This document shows positions 22,389 through 31,273 of a stretch of 48,097 bases of DNA, piece by piece. This DNA comes from a virus, in IMG/VR virus record IMGVR_UViG_3300048929_000246, positions 1 through 48,097 of that record; one strand, written 5' to 3'. The notes under the pieces are model-generated. The model was not told the origin of the DNA. It saw only the letters and a list, made by a program, of their open reading frames with translations, and ran no database searches. Position numbers and translations under genes: made by a program. Numbering within the stretch: position 1 is the first letter of the stretch; the number at the start of each line of letters is the position of its first letter.

Positions 22389-23312
22389 TTACGGTTTGGC
22401 ATTCTCCGCTTCCCAGGTACTTAGAACGGTATCCCTGTCTGCGAGTGGAATGCTCTTATCATTAATGATCTTTGTAACTTCTTCAAAAGTTTTCGGCTTC
22501 ACAATGTTAGAAGGATATCCAGGTTGTTTATTCGACTTCTTATCGTCGTCGTTTTTATTTCCTGAATTCTGACCACCATTGTTTTTCTGAAAAACGAAGA
22601 ACTTAGAAGCATTCGCTGTTACTAAGTCATCAAGTTCAATGTTGTTACCATGCTTATCAGTTGCCATTGTACCATCTTTTTTCAGGATGATTACATTGTC
22701 CCCGTCCAGCTGGTAATCGTAATCTTTCAAAGAATTAGCAAAAACTTCCTGAAGGTTAGCAGCTATCTCCGCATTTTCGGGTAAAATCGGATTCAAACTA
22801 GCCAATTTTTTCAGGGCGGCACTCTTGACAGTTTCGAAAGTTTTCTCAGAGTTGTGCTGCTTCTGAATGTTTTCTACTTCTGTTTTTGCCTGGGCGACAG
22901 CTGCATCTTTTTCCTGTTTCAGCACTCTTTGCATTTGCAAGAATACAGGATGCTTTTTAATATCGTCGTCCGTTAGTTTTGTTCCTTCTGTACTTGTTGT
23001 ATTACCGGATATTATGTCGGCCACCAGTTCGGCCCCCGTTTTGTCAGATTCAATACCGTAGATTCCTTTCAATTCCTTTTCCAGATTAGTAAGGGATTCT
23101 GATTTCCCCTTCTTATATCCGTCCTGATAAGTTTGTCCAGGTTTGCCAGCTGTCAGCTTTGATATTCGGGTGCTATCAAGCTGCACGATGGCTGAAAGGA
23201 TGGTATCTTCTGTGTTTTCGCTGTTTTCTTCGTTAAGCAGATCAGCAACTGCCCCGTTGTCCAGTTTTAATGCTGTGGACAGCAGCCCCGTGAGAATCTT
23301 TTTGTAATCCAT
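22389..23312 (-). CDS. Scaffolding protein
   Basis: 307-aa highly charged, mostly helical protein directly upstream of the capsid gene. Features: Asp/Glu-rich N-terminus, a central coiled coil (VLKQEKDAAVAQAKTEVENI), an Asn/Lys/Gly/Asp-rich flexible linker (NNGGQNSGNKNDDDKK) and a C-terminal helical segment that could contact the capsid. This layout is typical of phage scaffolds of the GPO/gp20-like kinds. No Ser protease motif is visible, so a separate prohead protease may be absent or unrecognised. Confidence 0.78.
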   Translation of the reverse strand: MDYKKILTGLLSTALKLDNGAVADLLNEENSENTEDTILSAIVQLDSTRISKLTAGKPGQTYQDGYKKGKSESLTNLEKELKGIYGIESDKTGAELVADIISGNTTSTEGTKLTDDDIKKHPVFLQMQRVLKQEKDAAVAQAKTEVENIQKQHNSEKTFETVKSAALKKLASLNPILPENAEIAANLQEVFANSLKDYDYQLDGDNVIILKKDGTMATDKHGNNIELDDLVTANASKFFVFQKNNGGQNSGNKNDDDKKSNKQPGYPSNIVKPKTFEEVTKIINDKSIPLADRDTVLSTWEAENAKP

Positions 23313-23314
23313 GT

Positions 23315-23344
23315 CAAAAGTAGTTTATTTTTTTGTTATTCAAA
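23315..23344 (-). promoter_or_regulatory. Possible promoter at scaffold gene
   Basis: Minus strand TTTG (23344-23341), 18 bases, TACTTTTG (23322-23315), then ACATG. The boxes fit the host consensus, but the start codon is only 3 bases away, so the mRNA would be leaderless. Chance match remains possible. Confidence 0.35.
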
Positions 23345-23524
23345 TTAAAGGCTGTTTTTAGCCCGTTCTTTGGCCTCTTTTAATTTTGTTACCTCTGGTG
23401 GCTCAGGGATATTTTTCAGATAAAATACCCCCTTCCAGTGCGGGTGATCCTTAATTTTCTCCCAATGCTCAATTGTCATAGGCGATTCGGCTAGGGTTCG
23501 CTTGTTGACTGCTATGACAATCAT
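23345..23524 (-). CDS. Small head-module protein, 59 aa
   Basis: Short gene with ATGA overlap to the upstream stop, so it is very likely translated. It starts MIVIAVNKRTLAESPMTIEHW, contains KDHPHWKGVFYLKNIPEPPEV, and ends with a Lys/Glu-rich helix. Unknown function; the position suggests a decoration or assembly factor. It fills the gap between the scaffold and the 23521-23829 gene. Confidence 0.7.
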   Translation of the reverse strand: MIVIAVNKRTLAESPMTIEHWEKIKDHPHWKGVFYLKNIPEPPEVTKLKEAKERAKNSL

Positions 23525-23829
23525 GTCGTAATAGGTTGGTCGGAATCCTGTTTTGAGAGATTCAGCTTACGCACCTCAGGCGGTGCAGCTGGAACTTCCT
23601 TATAACCTCCCTTATCGCCGCCCATCTGATCCCAGGACTGACGGGTGAATCTTACCGGCAGTTTTCCCGGCCCCTGGCTGGCATATACATACAGGCTATC
23701 AGTGTCTTTTGTCGGATCGTAAGCATCCGTAACACTGTCATACGCGCCAACTGGGAGTGGCGGTTTCGGAACTGGCGGGATGCCAGTGAGTTCGTTTTCT
23801 CCATCTGAGTTGTTTTGTCTAACTGCCAT
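23521..23829 (-). CDS. Small head-module protein, 102 aa
   Basis: Pro-rich protein (GIPPVPKPPLPVGAYDSV) followed by a segment with LYVYASQGPGKLPVRFTRQSW, and ending in a Pro/Val-rich element (VPAAPPEVRKL) similar to PEPPEVTKL in the neighbouring 59-aa protein. Possibly a head decoration or capsid-binding peptide. No known family. Confidence 0.65.
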   Translation of the reverse strand: MAVRQNNSDGENELTGIPPVPKPPLPVGAYDSVTDAYDPTKDTDSLYVYASQGPGKLPVRFTRQSWDQMGGDKGGYKEVPAAPPEVRKLNLSKQDSDQPITT

Positions 23830-23870
23830 AAATAGATAGTTTTTCTTTTTTGTTATGTAAATATAGTATT

Positions 23871-24776
23871 TTATGCTGCCTGTAAGAACTTTTGCGCATC
23901 AGGTCGCAAAATAACTGCCAAAGAATCAGGTATCCAGTTAAGATGGTGACGGCATCCCCATCCGCCCAGGTCCGTTACTGGATTATAGTTTGGCTGCATA
24001 GATTTGCCGGGATCAAAGCGCTCTATCTCTGAGATATGAAACACTTTTTCATTCCGTTCTTTGCACCACTCACGAGTGGTCTTAATAATTCCTCCTTCAA
24101 AGACTGCAAACTGAAAGCCTAATTTATCAGCGAACATGCGCCCGGTGGTGCGATCTATCTGTGCATAGGTATCATATACAAAGTTTCTGGTGTACTTATT
24201 CAGCCAGTCGAATGGGTTGCTTTGCGGATTTCCTTTAATGTAATCCTTAATAGCAAACTTCGTATCCTGCCAGCCCTGACCACCTACGATTCCTTTCAGA
24301 GTAATATCCCTGACTGCCTGCTTCACCTCTGCCGCCTGAGCAATCTTCACCAGATACCCGTTCTTTTCAAGGCGGCCCTTCTCCCCTATGCCTAACCATG
24401 TCTGCACTGTTTCCATCACCAGCGGTTTGATAGGAAGAAGAGAAGCCTGTGTTGTGAAATTGCTATAATATCCACTCTGAAAATTAACTACCTGCATGGC
24501 CCCGGATGCAATTTCAGATGCTAACCCTATACCTTCTGAGGTATAATAAGAACTGAAAGCCAGATCGATAGAAGAGATCAGCCTTTTATTATACATGTTA
24601 TTTCGTATGTTCCCGTTCTCATCCTTATCCAGCTTATCAATTACCCGGTTAATGATCTCATCATACATCACCTCCCCGGCCTGGGTAGCAGCAGCCTCTA
24701 ACTTCTTTTGCAGATCATTAAGCAGTTTATTTCGGGAAGCCATTAATTTAGCCAGCCCTGTTTTGTTGTTAATCAT
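23871..24776 (-). CDS. Head morphogenesis protein, MuF-like
   Basis: 301 aa, immediately downstream of the portal with a 4-base overlap. N-terminal helices are followed by the MuF-type end: an RTTGRMFADKLGF segment, TTREWCKERNEKVF, and a C-terminal GGWGCRHHLNWIP motif with the conserved Cys/His arrangement. MuF/SPP1 gp7-like proteins bind the portal and are packaged in small numbers, aiding DNA ejection or head assembly. No toxin domain is fused. Confidence 0.8.
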   Translation of the reverse strand: MINNKTGLAKLMASRNKLLNDLQKKLEAAATQAGEVMYDEIINRVIDKLDKDENGNIRNNMYNKRLISSIDLAFSSYYTSEGIGLASEIASGAMQVVNFQSGYYSNFTTQASLLPIKPLVMETVQTWLGIGEKGRLEKNGYLVKIAQAAEVKQAVRDITLKGIVGGQGWQDTKFAIKDYIKGNPQSNPFDWLNKYTRNFVYDTYAQIDRTTGRMFADKLGFQFAVFEGGIIKTTREWCKERNEKVFHISEIERFDPGKSMQPNYNPVTDLGGWGCRHHLNWIPDSLAVILRPDAQKFLQAA

Positions 24777-26731
24777 TCTTCATTTTTTGATATGATAACT
24801 ACGCCTGATTGATCATCTGTACCTGCATCCTGATTCAATTGATCTGTATCAATTGTATCTTCTGTATCAACCGGATTGTTATCATCAGCTGTTGATGCTG
24901 TGTCTTTTGTGATATTGAAATTAATAACCGGTGCGCCTGCATCTATCTCCTTCATTATCTCATCAACCTTTGCTCTCACTATTTCCCACTGTTTATTAAT
25001 ACTATTTAAGTACCAGAATTGGGGAGTTTCCAGGTTGATTTCGGCAAAGATGTTTTCAAAGTTTGCATACAATACCTTATTAAACTTACTCACAAACTCA
25101 CTGGCCATCAACATCGTTATTTCATCAGATGATTTACCAGTGAACGGGAAGAAGCGCCTGGATATATTGTACTTCATATATCCTATTGGATCCCCCTCAT
25201 ACACAATTGCTGCTATATCACTATTAATGTTGTCTCTTAAGAATGAAGGGCCACCACTATCATTTGCCGTTTTCAATTCAGCAAGCAACATGCCCATCGT
25301 TTTCAGTTTCGGATCGGCAGGGTATATATGCACTATCTCACCATCTTCCGGCTTCGCCACACCTGCCAAACGCGCGAAGGTATATACCTGGATCTTTGCT
25401 ATTGTGCTGATCTGGGCTGTGTATGGACGCACTGCTGTGTAGACACCTTCAGTATTGTACTCTATTTCTGTTGCCGTTTTAGCAATGGCCGGTTGTAAGA
25501 ACATCTGTGAATTGAATACGGCTAAATGTGCCTGCTCCTTCAATCCGTCAATGTATTCCTGCTGGAATTTTAACAAATCAATATCGGGGGATTTATAAAC
25601 TAACATGCCATTCAAATCTATCATGTCAGCCTTGTTTTCAGGCATAGGTAGCAGTATAACATCCTGGGCAGTAGTGTGATACTTATACCCCTTGCCATCA
25701 CAGGCTGTACACTTATCGGTTGTCCCCCTCACATAACCCTGATGGCACCCCTTCGGCTTACCCCCGGTACCAGGAGCGCCCTCACATTTTTCAACATACT
25801 GCAACTTCTGAGGAAAGGCGTGTTGTGTCATTGAGAGATCCTGCTCAGACACTGCTTTGATCGATTTCAGGAAGAAAGGCATAGCAGCATGAAAAGGATT
25901 CACATATGTTTCACCGTTCGTTGCACCATCTTCCTTATAACCTATGCGAACCGCTGCTGCATACCCCAGGTTCGGAGTATAGAAAGATACTATGAAGTTC
26001 TTGCCTCCTTCCTGCAATAGCTGCTGATAGCTTTCATCTATCACAATGCCGTCTCTCTGCATTAGCTTAACACACACCTCACACCACACGATGGTATTAT
26101 CCTCTTCATACAACACATACTTATCACCATCTACTTCTTTCACATCCCCGTTGTCTTGCAGGTATTCTACGGTGATATCCTTATGCACAAACAGGTAGCG
26201 CAATTCATTGCGTTTATACAGGAAATCCCAAGCATCCCGGGCCGGAATATCATAAGGGTATGGCTCTACTTCCTTGTCCTTACCTAGATTTTCCCATTCA
26301 GTAACTACCCAGGCGTTTGGATCAAAGAATGATAAGTGTTTGAATCGTGTGTTAAACCATTCATCCAGTCCCCTGGTATCCTTCAATTTTGATCCGTAGA
26401 AGTTGCGAATCATATTCTGCACGGCTTCATTCTTTTTCGAATCACCAAACTCAAAACGCTTCTTCACCTTATTGCTACGTGCTGCACGGTCAAAGGGGGT
26501 CATCAGAGATTCTGCCATCGCTGATGTAATGACCTGAGTTATCCTTTCACGTTGCTCCATCGCTTCAGCACTCTCACGGGGATTATACCGAATCAGCATA
26601 CTACCACACCCTTCACCAGTAATCAGCTTAGTATACCGCTCCGCCATCTTCACAACACGATCATAGTGCAGATGCTTCCTCTGTGATGAGATTAACTTAT
26701 TGCCTAATTGAAAGGCCAGATCTTTTTCCAT
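24773..26731 (-). CDS. Portal protein with internal zinc-knuckle insert
   Basis: 652 aa, directly downstream of the large terminase and upstream of MuF, the conserved portal position. It forms the 12-fold ring at the head vertex through which DNA passes. The N-terminal half has many Arg/Lys helices; the crown-like end is acidic (NNPVDTEDTIDTDQLNQD). At about residues 313-350 lies a Cys/Gly-rich insert: C-x-G, GCHQGY, then CTACDGKGY. This resembles a DnaJ central-domain half repeat (CxxCxGxG) and has at least four cysteines. Length is above that of many siphophage portals. Confidence 0.85.
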   Translation of the reverse strand: MEKDLAFQLGNKLISSQRKHLHYDRVVKMAERYTKLITGEGCGSMLIRYNPRESAEAMEQRERITQVITSAMAESLMTPFDRAARSNKVKKRFEFGDSKKNEAVQNMIRNFYGSKLKDTRGLDEWFNTRFKHLSFFDPNAWVVTEWENLGKDKEVEPYPYDIPARDAWDFLYKRNELRYLFVHKDITVEYLQDNGDVKEVDGDKYVLYEEDNTIVWCEVCVKLMQRDGIVIDESYQQLLQEGGKNFIVSFYTPNLGYAAAVRIGYKEDGATNGETYVNPFHAAMPFFLKSIKAVSEQDLSMTQHAFPQKLQYVEKCEGAPGTGGKPKGCHQGYVRGTTDKCTACDGKGYKYHTTAQDVILLPMPENKADMIDLNGMLVYKSPDIDLLKFQQEYIDGLKEQAHLAVFNSQMFLQPAIAKTATEIEYNTEGVYTAVRPYTAQISTIAKIQVYTFARLAGVAKPEDGEIVHIYPADPKLKTMGMLLAELKTANDSGGPSFLRDNINSDIAAIVYEGDPIGYMKYNISRRFFPFTGKSSDEITMLMASEFVSKFNKVLYANFENIFAEINLETPQFWYLNSINKQWEIVRAKVDEIMKEIDAGAPVINFNITKDTASTADDNNPVDTEDTIDTDQLNQDAGTDDQSGVVIISKNEE

Positions 26732-26756
26732 GTAGTTAGTATTTTGTTAATTAAAA

Positions 26757-28367
26757 TTACGCTTCTTTCAGGTAGTGTTTGCATAAGTCGCAAACCAAAT
26801 ACTCCATAGCATCAGATGTATGCCCTATTGTTTCCCTGCCATCCTTCTTTTCAGGATTCTTCCCGTCACCGGGTGCATTCAACTTCACATATTCACAATC
26901 CCTTATAAGTTCTTCACATTCTGAATCAATTAGGATCTGTACATCCTTAATCTTATCCTCAAAGATCCGATTCATTAACTCACGCCGTTTTAGATTCATA
27001 AGGTTGAACATGCCTACCCGCAGCCATCCAGTTGATATATACCGGTAGAGTTCCTGCTCTAATAGCGTATACTGAGTACTACCTCCCAATCCAATAATCC
27101 TACTACGGCCCGTTGCATCCCCATATACTAACACATCCGGGTTCTGATCTATCACATCCATATCATGACTGAACGCCGCGACTGCCGCCTCCCCTGAATC
27201 ATCAGGGGGCTTCATGCAATATTCTTTGAAGAACCGGATTTGCATGACTTCTACCTCTTCCCACAATTCAACTTCCTCATCAGGTTTATTATCACTACGA
27301 AGCCACGCCTTGCCATCCTGCTTAACCCATTGGTTCACATATATTACCTGCGCGGCCAGTTGTGTATAATAAGGTACTACGTTGAAATCATAAGTCAGAG
27401 AGACGGCCTGATCACGTAAATATGGAACATTTCCTACTGTTTTTCGCCTGGAGAAGTTAGAGTAATATTCACCTCCTGACTTACTGAAGGGATAGGAGTA
27501 GATAAACTTCAGTGCCTGATTCTCTGATAGTTGGTTAAGCCTCTGCTGAATATATCCAGGCCGTAGATTCTCTTCATTCCAGAAGGATGAATAGATCACG
27601 ACCTCATTATCCCCAATGATCTTATGAAAATAGTCATAATGATCTGTACAACGTTTCTTAATTTCTTGCTCATGCTCAGATAACCCGAACATCTTAATAA
27701 GCCAATCCGTGCCACCTTCTGACGGCGATGTATGAATATAGCAGGGATTCCATCCGATAAGTCCTCTTTCCTCCTGTTCCCGGGGCGTTATCGTGTCGTC
27801 GAATATGATTGTGCCTTCCTTATCGTACCATAGCCCAAATTGCCTTAAACGGGCAAATATAACTGTAGTTAGCGCCTCCTCCTTTGTATCCTTCGTTTCA
27901 TCCAGGTGTGCGTAGGCGAACTCCTTACCGTCATGTGCTAAGTAGTTAGTCAGGTTACCTACGAAGATCATAGCCCCATTCTTGAAGCTAATAGTGTTGT
28001 AGTAACCCTTCAGGTCCTCATTCCTGATAAAGTGCGGCGGCGGTACCTTGTCGATCACATAATGCCCTCCGATATTGAACTTAGGATCATACTGCGTAAA
28101 CCCAAACACACGTTTCCAGATCTTGAATACCCGGTTAAGTGTAGTTTGTGACAGCTGGATATCAGTGTTGGCTCCGATAAAGCCCTTACACTTCGGGAAC
28201 TCATTCACCATCATCCCAGAAAGCAGCCCGATTAATTCTGTCTTTCCACCTCCCTGACCGGCCATGTCGAGAATAACGGCGGCCCGGGAAGTGATCACGT
28301 CTATCTGAGGCTCTGAATAGATACATTCAACCTCTTCCGATTCGCTTTGCTGTATCAAATTGGCCAT
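26757..28367 (-). CDS. terL: Terminase large subunit
   Basis: Packaging ATPase and headful/cos nuclease, 536 aa from MANLIQQSES at 28367. The frame is open to 28487, but that part holds a terminator hairpin. ATPase: Walker A AGQGGGKT (36-43) and Walker B YAHLDE (152-157). The nuclease part follows: YDFNVVPYY with Asp327, VYGDATG with Asp417, and GHTSDAMEY near 515-525 as the third acidic site. Shows the typical order of small terminase, large terminase, portal. Confidence 0.93.
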   Translation of the reverse strand: MANLIQQSESEEVECIYSEPQIDVITSRAAVILDMAGQGGGKTELIGLLSGMMVNEFPKCKGFIGANTDIQLSQTTLNRVFKIWKRVFGFTQYDPKFNIGGHYVIDKVPPPHFIRNEDLKGYYNTISFKNGAMIFVGNLTNYLAHDGKEFAYAHLDETKDTKEEALTTVIFARLRQFGLWYDKEGTIIFDDTITPREQEERGLIGWNPCYIHTSPSEGGTDWLIKMFGLSEHEQEIKKRCTDHYDYFHKIIGDNEVVIYSSFWNEENLRPGYIQQRLNQLSENQALKFIYSYPFSKSGGEYYSNFSRRKTVGNVPYLRDQAVSLTYDFNVVPYYTQLAAQVIYVNQWVKQDGKAWLRSDNKPDEEVELWEEVEVMQIRFFKEYCMKPPDDSGEAAVAAFSHDMDVIDQNPDVLVYGDATGRSRIIGLGGSTQYTLLEQELYRYISTGWLRVGMFNLMNLKRRELMNRIFEDKIKDVQILIDSECEELIRDCEYVKLNAPGDGKNPEKKDGRETIGHTSDAMEYLVCDLCKHYLKEA

Positions 28368-28430
28368 AATTGTTAATATTGTATCATTAATTGAATTGAG
28401 TTCAGAGTCAATTTTGTCTAATGCCCGGAA

Positions 28431-28462
28431 AAAACGAGACCACCCAGTGCCTGAGTGGTCTT
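28431..28462 (-). terminator. Terminator between the terminase genes
   Basis: Minus-strand stem AGACCACTC/G-GTGGTCT with an A-C mismatch followed by CGTTTTTTCC. It lies after the small terminase stop and before the large terminase start and could dampen large terminase expression. Confidence 0.7.
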
Positions 28463-28470
28463 TTCTAATA

Positions 28471-29055
28471 TTATTTTGCCTCATCAAACGGACGAGGGCG
28501 GGCGCGTGGCATGATCTTAATAGTCCTCTTCATGTCTGTTACTACATTACCCTTGAACTCTACCGGTGCTTCTATCCCCAGGATACGGCACCTCATCTGG
28601 ATGCACCACTGAACACCGAAGAGGAAGCGCGGGTCCCCGTTGGGGTTGTATTCCGTAACACTATTATCTTCGTCCAGGACCTCAGGGATAGCATAGATAT
28701 CCCCCTTCTCATCCACCCCGGAAGCCCCTCCTGGCTTCACCTTCTTCTTTGTTGTGGTCTTAATCGACTTACTGATGCTCTTATACCACGCCTTCCAGTA
28801 CTCTTGCTCCAGCTTGTTGATACGCACCAGTTCCACCGCCTTCATTTCGTCTATCTTCTCCAGGCGGTTGGACAGCCACTCTGCTTTGAGCTTCTTAACG
28901 TAATTGAATGCCGTCTGCTGGCTGATTGTGCGGGTTGAGTTGGCTGCAACCTGATCTGCTATCTGCCTGTAACTGTAGCCCTGTAGGTATAGATCGGCCA
29001 CCACATTGAGTAATTCTTCCCTTTCATGCTTTTTAAATCCGCCATGTCCTCCCAT
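28471..29055 (-). CDS. terS: Terminase small subunit
   Basis: 194 aa. N-terminal helix-turn-helix of the phage terminase type (ADLYLQGYSYRQIADQVAA, about 18-36), then a long helix (WLSNRLEKIDEMKAVELVRI) for ring formation, and a basic C-terminus (MKRTIKIMPRARPRPF). Binds the pac/cos site and hands DNA to TerL, whose gene is next. First gene of the late module. The KKHEREELLNVV start is typical of terminases annotated as HTH DNA-binding proteins. Confidence 0.85.
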   Translation of the reverse strand: MGGHGGFKKHEREELLNVVADLYLQGYSYRQIADQVAANSTRTISQQTAFNYVKKLKAEWLSNRLEKIDEMKAVELVRINKLEQEYWKAWYKSISKSIKTTTKKKVKPGGASGVDEKGDIYAIPEVLDEDNSVTEYNPNGDPRFLFGVQWCIQMRCRILGIEAPVEFKGNVVTDMKRTIKIMPRARPRPFDEAK

Positions 29056-29116
29056 ATGTCAAAAATATTTACCTAAAAATACCTCATTATCCAGAACAAA
29101 ACACTAGTTATTCACA

Positions 29117-29659
29117 TTATTCCGGCTTGTCCTCTCTACACTTACCACAACAATCTGTTGATATGCAACCATTTATGTGTTTTATCAACATTTTGCTTTC
29201 TCCGCCTTGTTCATGCTTAAAATTGATAATTGGGGGCAATTCTGGCTTGTTGACGCTTTTCAGGAAATGATTAATTGGGATAAGATCTCTTTTTGCTCTG
29301 TCTATTTGCTCCGCAAAGAGGATATGAGCTTTCCCTCTGATGATTTCTTCATGGTAATGTTCTGAATATCCGAACTTAATATGTGTGGGCATCATTGATT
29401 CTTTTAGTTCCTGATAATTATTTTCAGAATCAGGATGGAGAGGAAAGCTGCATACTATTCGCTCAGGACCTTCTTCTGAAATAAATTTTCCTCCCCCCGC
29501 AGGGAATGGAACACCGCCTGGTTTGAATCCTTCTTTGACGGAAGCTCTCATCATTGATTCCCGCTTCGCGGCTATTAGTTGGTTGCGCAGATATATGAAA
29601 TAGCCGACCAACTTAAAGGCCCGGGAGAATATCATGGCCTGGATCTGCCTTCTGCTCAT
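29117..29659 (-). CDS. Hypothetical protein upstream of terminase, 180 aa
   Basis: Start taken at 29659 (MSRRQIQAMIFSRAFKLVG); the frame opens at 29731. Basic N-terminal helix, Gly/Pro-rich stretch (KPGGVPFPAGGGKF), then a region with histidines (FGYSEHYHEEIIRGKAH), and a Cys-rich C-terminus (CISTDCCGKCRED) that may bind zinc. It sits between HNH and small terminase, where packaging accessory genes often occur. The start overlaps the end of the HNH frame by 47 bases. Confidence 0.6.
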   Translation of the reverse strand: MSRRQIQAMIFSRAFKLVGYFIYLRNQLIAAKRESMMRASVKEGFKPGGVPFPAGGGKFISEEGPERIVCSFPLHPDSENNYQELKESMMPTHIKFGYSEHYHEEIIRGKAHILFAEQIDRAKRDLIPINHFLKSVNKPELPPIINFKHEQGGESKMLIKHINGCISTDCCGKCREDKPE

Positions 29660-29963
29660 GGTTATCCTTTTCATTCTTTTGATCATCATTTTGTTCTGGT
29701 TCATGTGAAAGTGTTTTGATTTTGTTTTCAATTGATGGGATATTTGGCATTAAAAAACTAGATGAGGCGAAAGTATATCTCATTCCTTTTTCACCATTTT
29801 TTTCATAAGGCGTAGCCGTTACCTCATACTGTATGCCGTTTATCCAGGTTTTAGTTTTGGGTTTATGCTTTTCTTTGTGGCATTCTGGACAAAGTGTTTG
29901 AAAGTTTGATATATCACAACCTCCACCCCCTTCTGATACTGGTATTATGTGATCAGCTTCCCA
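29613..29963 (-). pseudogene. HNH endonuclease, C-terminal part in shifted frame
   Basis: This frame carries the HNH core: WEADHIIPVSEGGGG, then NFQTLCPECHKEKH (His-Asp-His type metal site and CxxC), then a beta strand and a charged tail ending at 29613. It has no start of its own and directly continues the 30214 frame if the A5 run (T5 on the plus strand, 29964-29968) had one more base. Together they make a normal phage HNH nuclease of about 200 aa. Possible reasons: consensus error, real mutation or recoding. Confidence 0.75.
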
Positions 29964-30214
29964 TTTTTATGGTATTGTCCACAATGACGGCAGAAGCCTT
30001 TATCGATGTTGAATAATGCCCTTCTGATTGCACTATTATTGCCTTTGATTATTGAGAATAATAGATAGAGCTTATTCATACACTCCTTGGAAGCCCATCG
30101 CGTTTTTCTTCCCGTTAATACAACACCGCATCCGCACCCACAAACATTTCCCGTTTTGGGTGCGAAATCAATAAATTTTATTTTCTGGTGTCTTTTGAAT
30201 CTATCAATTTCCAT
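29945..30214 (-). CDS. HNH endonuclease, N-terminal part (frameshifted)
   Basis: N-terminal zinc region (CGCGCGVVLTGRKTRWASKEC, split here as CGCGCG and KEC) followed by helices and GFCRHCGQYH (CxxC), after which the frame runs out at GKLIT. The expected WEADHIIPV continuation is in the neighbouring frame from 29963. Phage HNH nucleases next to terminases help cleave DNA at packaging sites in HK97-like systems. If the frameshift is real, this nuclease is inactive. Confidence 0.7.
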   Translation of the reverse strand: MEIDRFKRHQKIKFIDFAPKTGNVCGCGCGVVLTGRKTRWASKECMNKLYLLFSIIKGNNSAIRRALFNIDKGFCRHCGQYHKNGKLIT

Positions 30215-30218
30215 GGGT

Positions 30219-31268
30219 TTAGCTTTTTATCAGGTGTTCAAATATTTGCCTTCTGATTTCATTAGCATCACTAAGCTGGTATTCTTTTCTTACATGGGCG
30301 GCCAGGGCCTCCGCCGTTTCACGCCGGTATGATGGATTTTCTATGAGGTATTTCATTGAATCAAACCAATCACGCGGACTATTGCATGTTATCACATAAC
30401 CATTATCCTTTTTATTCAAATAAGGATGTATCTCAGATGTAATTATTGCAATGCCCTTTGCGCCTGCTTCCAGGACCTTAAGATTTGATTTGCAGGTGTT
30501 GAACTCATAGTCCTGTAAAGGTGCAATAGCAACATCTGAATAATCATACAATTTCATGTAATCGGTAACAGGATGAGAAGGCATCTGCTTATAATGACCA
30601 TTACCAGACATCTTACCATTTAATGACATAATTGAAATCATGTACTCCCACTGCTTCTCACTATATCTATTTTTTGCATCAATACCGGCCAAGCATATCT
30701 CATATGTTTCTTCATTTGAAAACCGGGCGCGATTGAGCATATAAAGAGGGTCATGCATTATCATGGTATCATGTGCATGAGATGCACCGGCAACATATAT
30801 GAATCTTGTGACGCGAAATAATTCACCACTCTTGCGCGGCGTGAATTGTCCTTTATCGAAGGGTAATGCATTCGGTATTATCTGTATCCAGCTATTATAT
30901 TCCTTTATTTTATCAGCCAAAACACCATTGGTTGTAATCACCATATCGGCATTTTTAAGGATCATTATTAGGCTTTCTGTCATCTTACTGCCTTCCCATT
31001 GATATTGTAAATAATGTCCAGGAAACAGGCTAAAATAATCATCCAGGTCTACCACGTATTTGAACCCTATCTGCTTCTTTTTCAAAAGAAACGAATCTAC
31101 CGGCTCAGTAGGGAGACGGTTGAAAAAGACAACCGGATGCGATTTTAGCGCCTGCAAATACGGTAGCCTATTTTTTTCAAACAGATCAATTCCCATTTCA
31201 GATAGAGGCAGAATTACGCGATGATAATCGCAAGAATGTGACTCACGGAAAAGAGGTAATATATTCAT
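30219..31268 (-). CDS. Glycosyltransferase, GT-B (GT4-like)
   Basis: 349 aa. C-terminal donor-binding region with the pattern APLQDYEFNTCKSNLKVLEAGAKG (split: FNTCKSNLKVLEAGAKG), as in GT4 family transferases, with an E-x7-type glutamate, and a DWFDSMKYLIENP end helix. N-terminal acceptor domain contains DLDDYFSLFPGHY. Transfers a sugar from a nucleotide-sugar donor to an unknown acceptor: phage DNA bases, virion protein or host surface glycan. Last of a three-transferase cluster; overlaps nothing, 4 bases before the HNH gene. Confidence 0.78.
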   Translation of the reverse strand: MNILPLFRESHSCDYHRVILPLSEMGIDLFEKNRLPYLQALKSHPVVFFNRLPTEPVDSFLLKKKQIGFKYVVDLDDYFSLFPGHYLQYQWEGSKMTESLIMILKNADMVITTNGVLADKIKEYNSWIQIIPNALPFDKGQFTPRKSGELFRVTRFIYVAGASHAHDTMIMHDPLYMLNRARFSNEETYEICLAGIDAKNRYSEKQWEYMISIMSLNGKMSGNGHYKQMPSHPVTDYMKLYDYSDVAIAPLQDYEFNTCKSNLKVLEAGAKGIAIITSEIHPYLNKKDNGYVITCNSPRDWFDSMKYLIENPSYRRETAEALAAHVRKEYQLSDANEIRRQIFEHLIKS

Positions 31269-31273
31269 TCTGA

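Noticed and set aside
24876-25442. 188-aa open frame on the plus strand
   Set aside because: Lies wholly inside the portal gene, antisense; composition reflects the reverse of the portal codons.
28368-28487. 40-residue N-terminal extension of the large terminase
   Set aside because: Would translate through a terminator hairpin and overlap the small terminase; the protein starts well at MANLIQQ.
28360-28938. 192-aa open frame on the plus strand
   Set aside because: Antisense to the small terminase gene, which has a clear HTH and the right neighbours.
29060-29090. TATTTTTG box before the small terminase, as a late promoter
   Set aside because: No TTTG at 17-21 bases upstream; the nearest is too far. 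Late promoters may use another factor.
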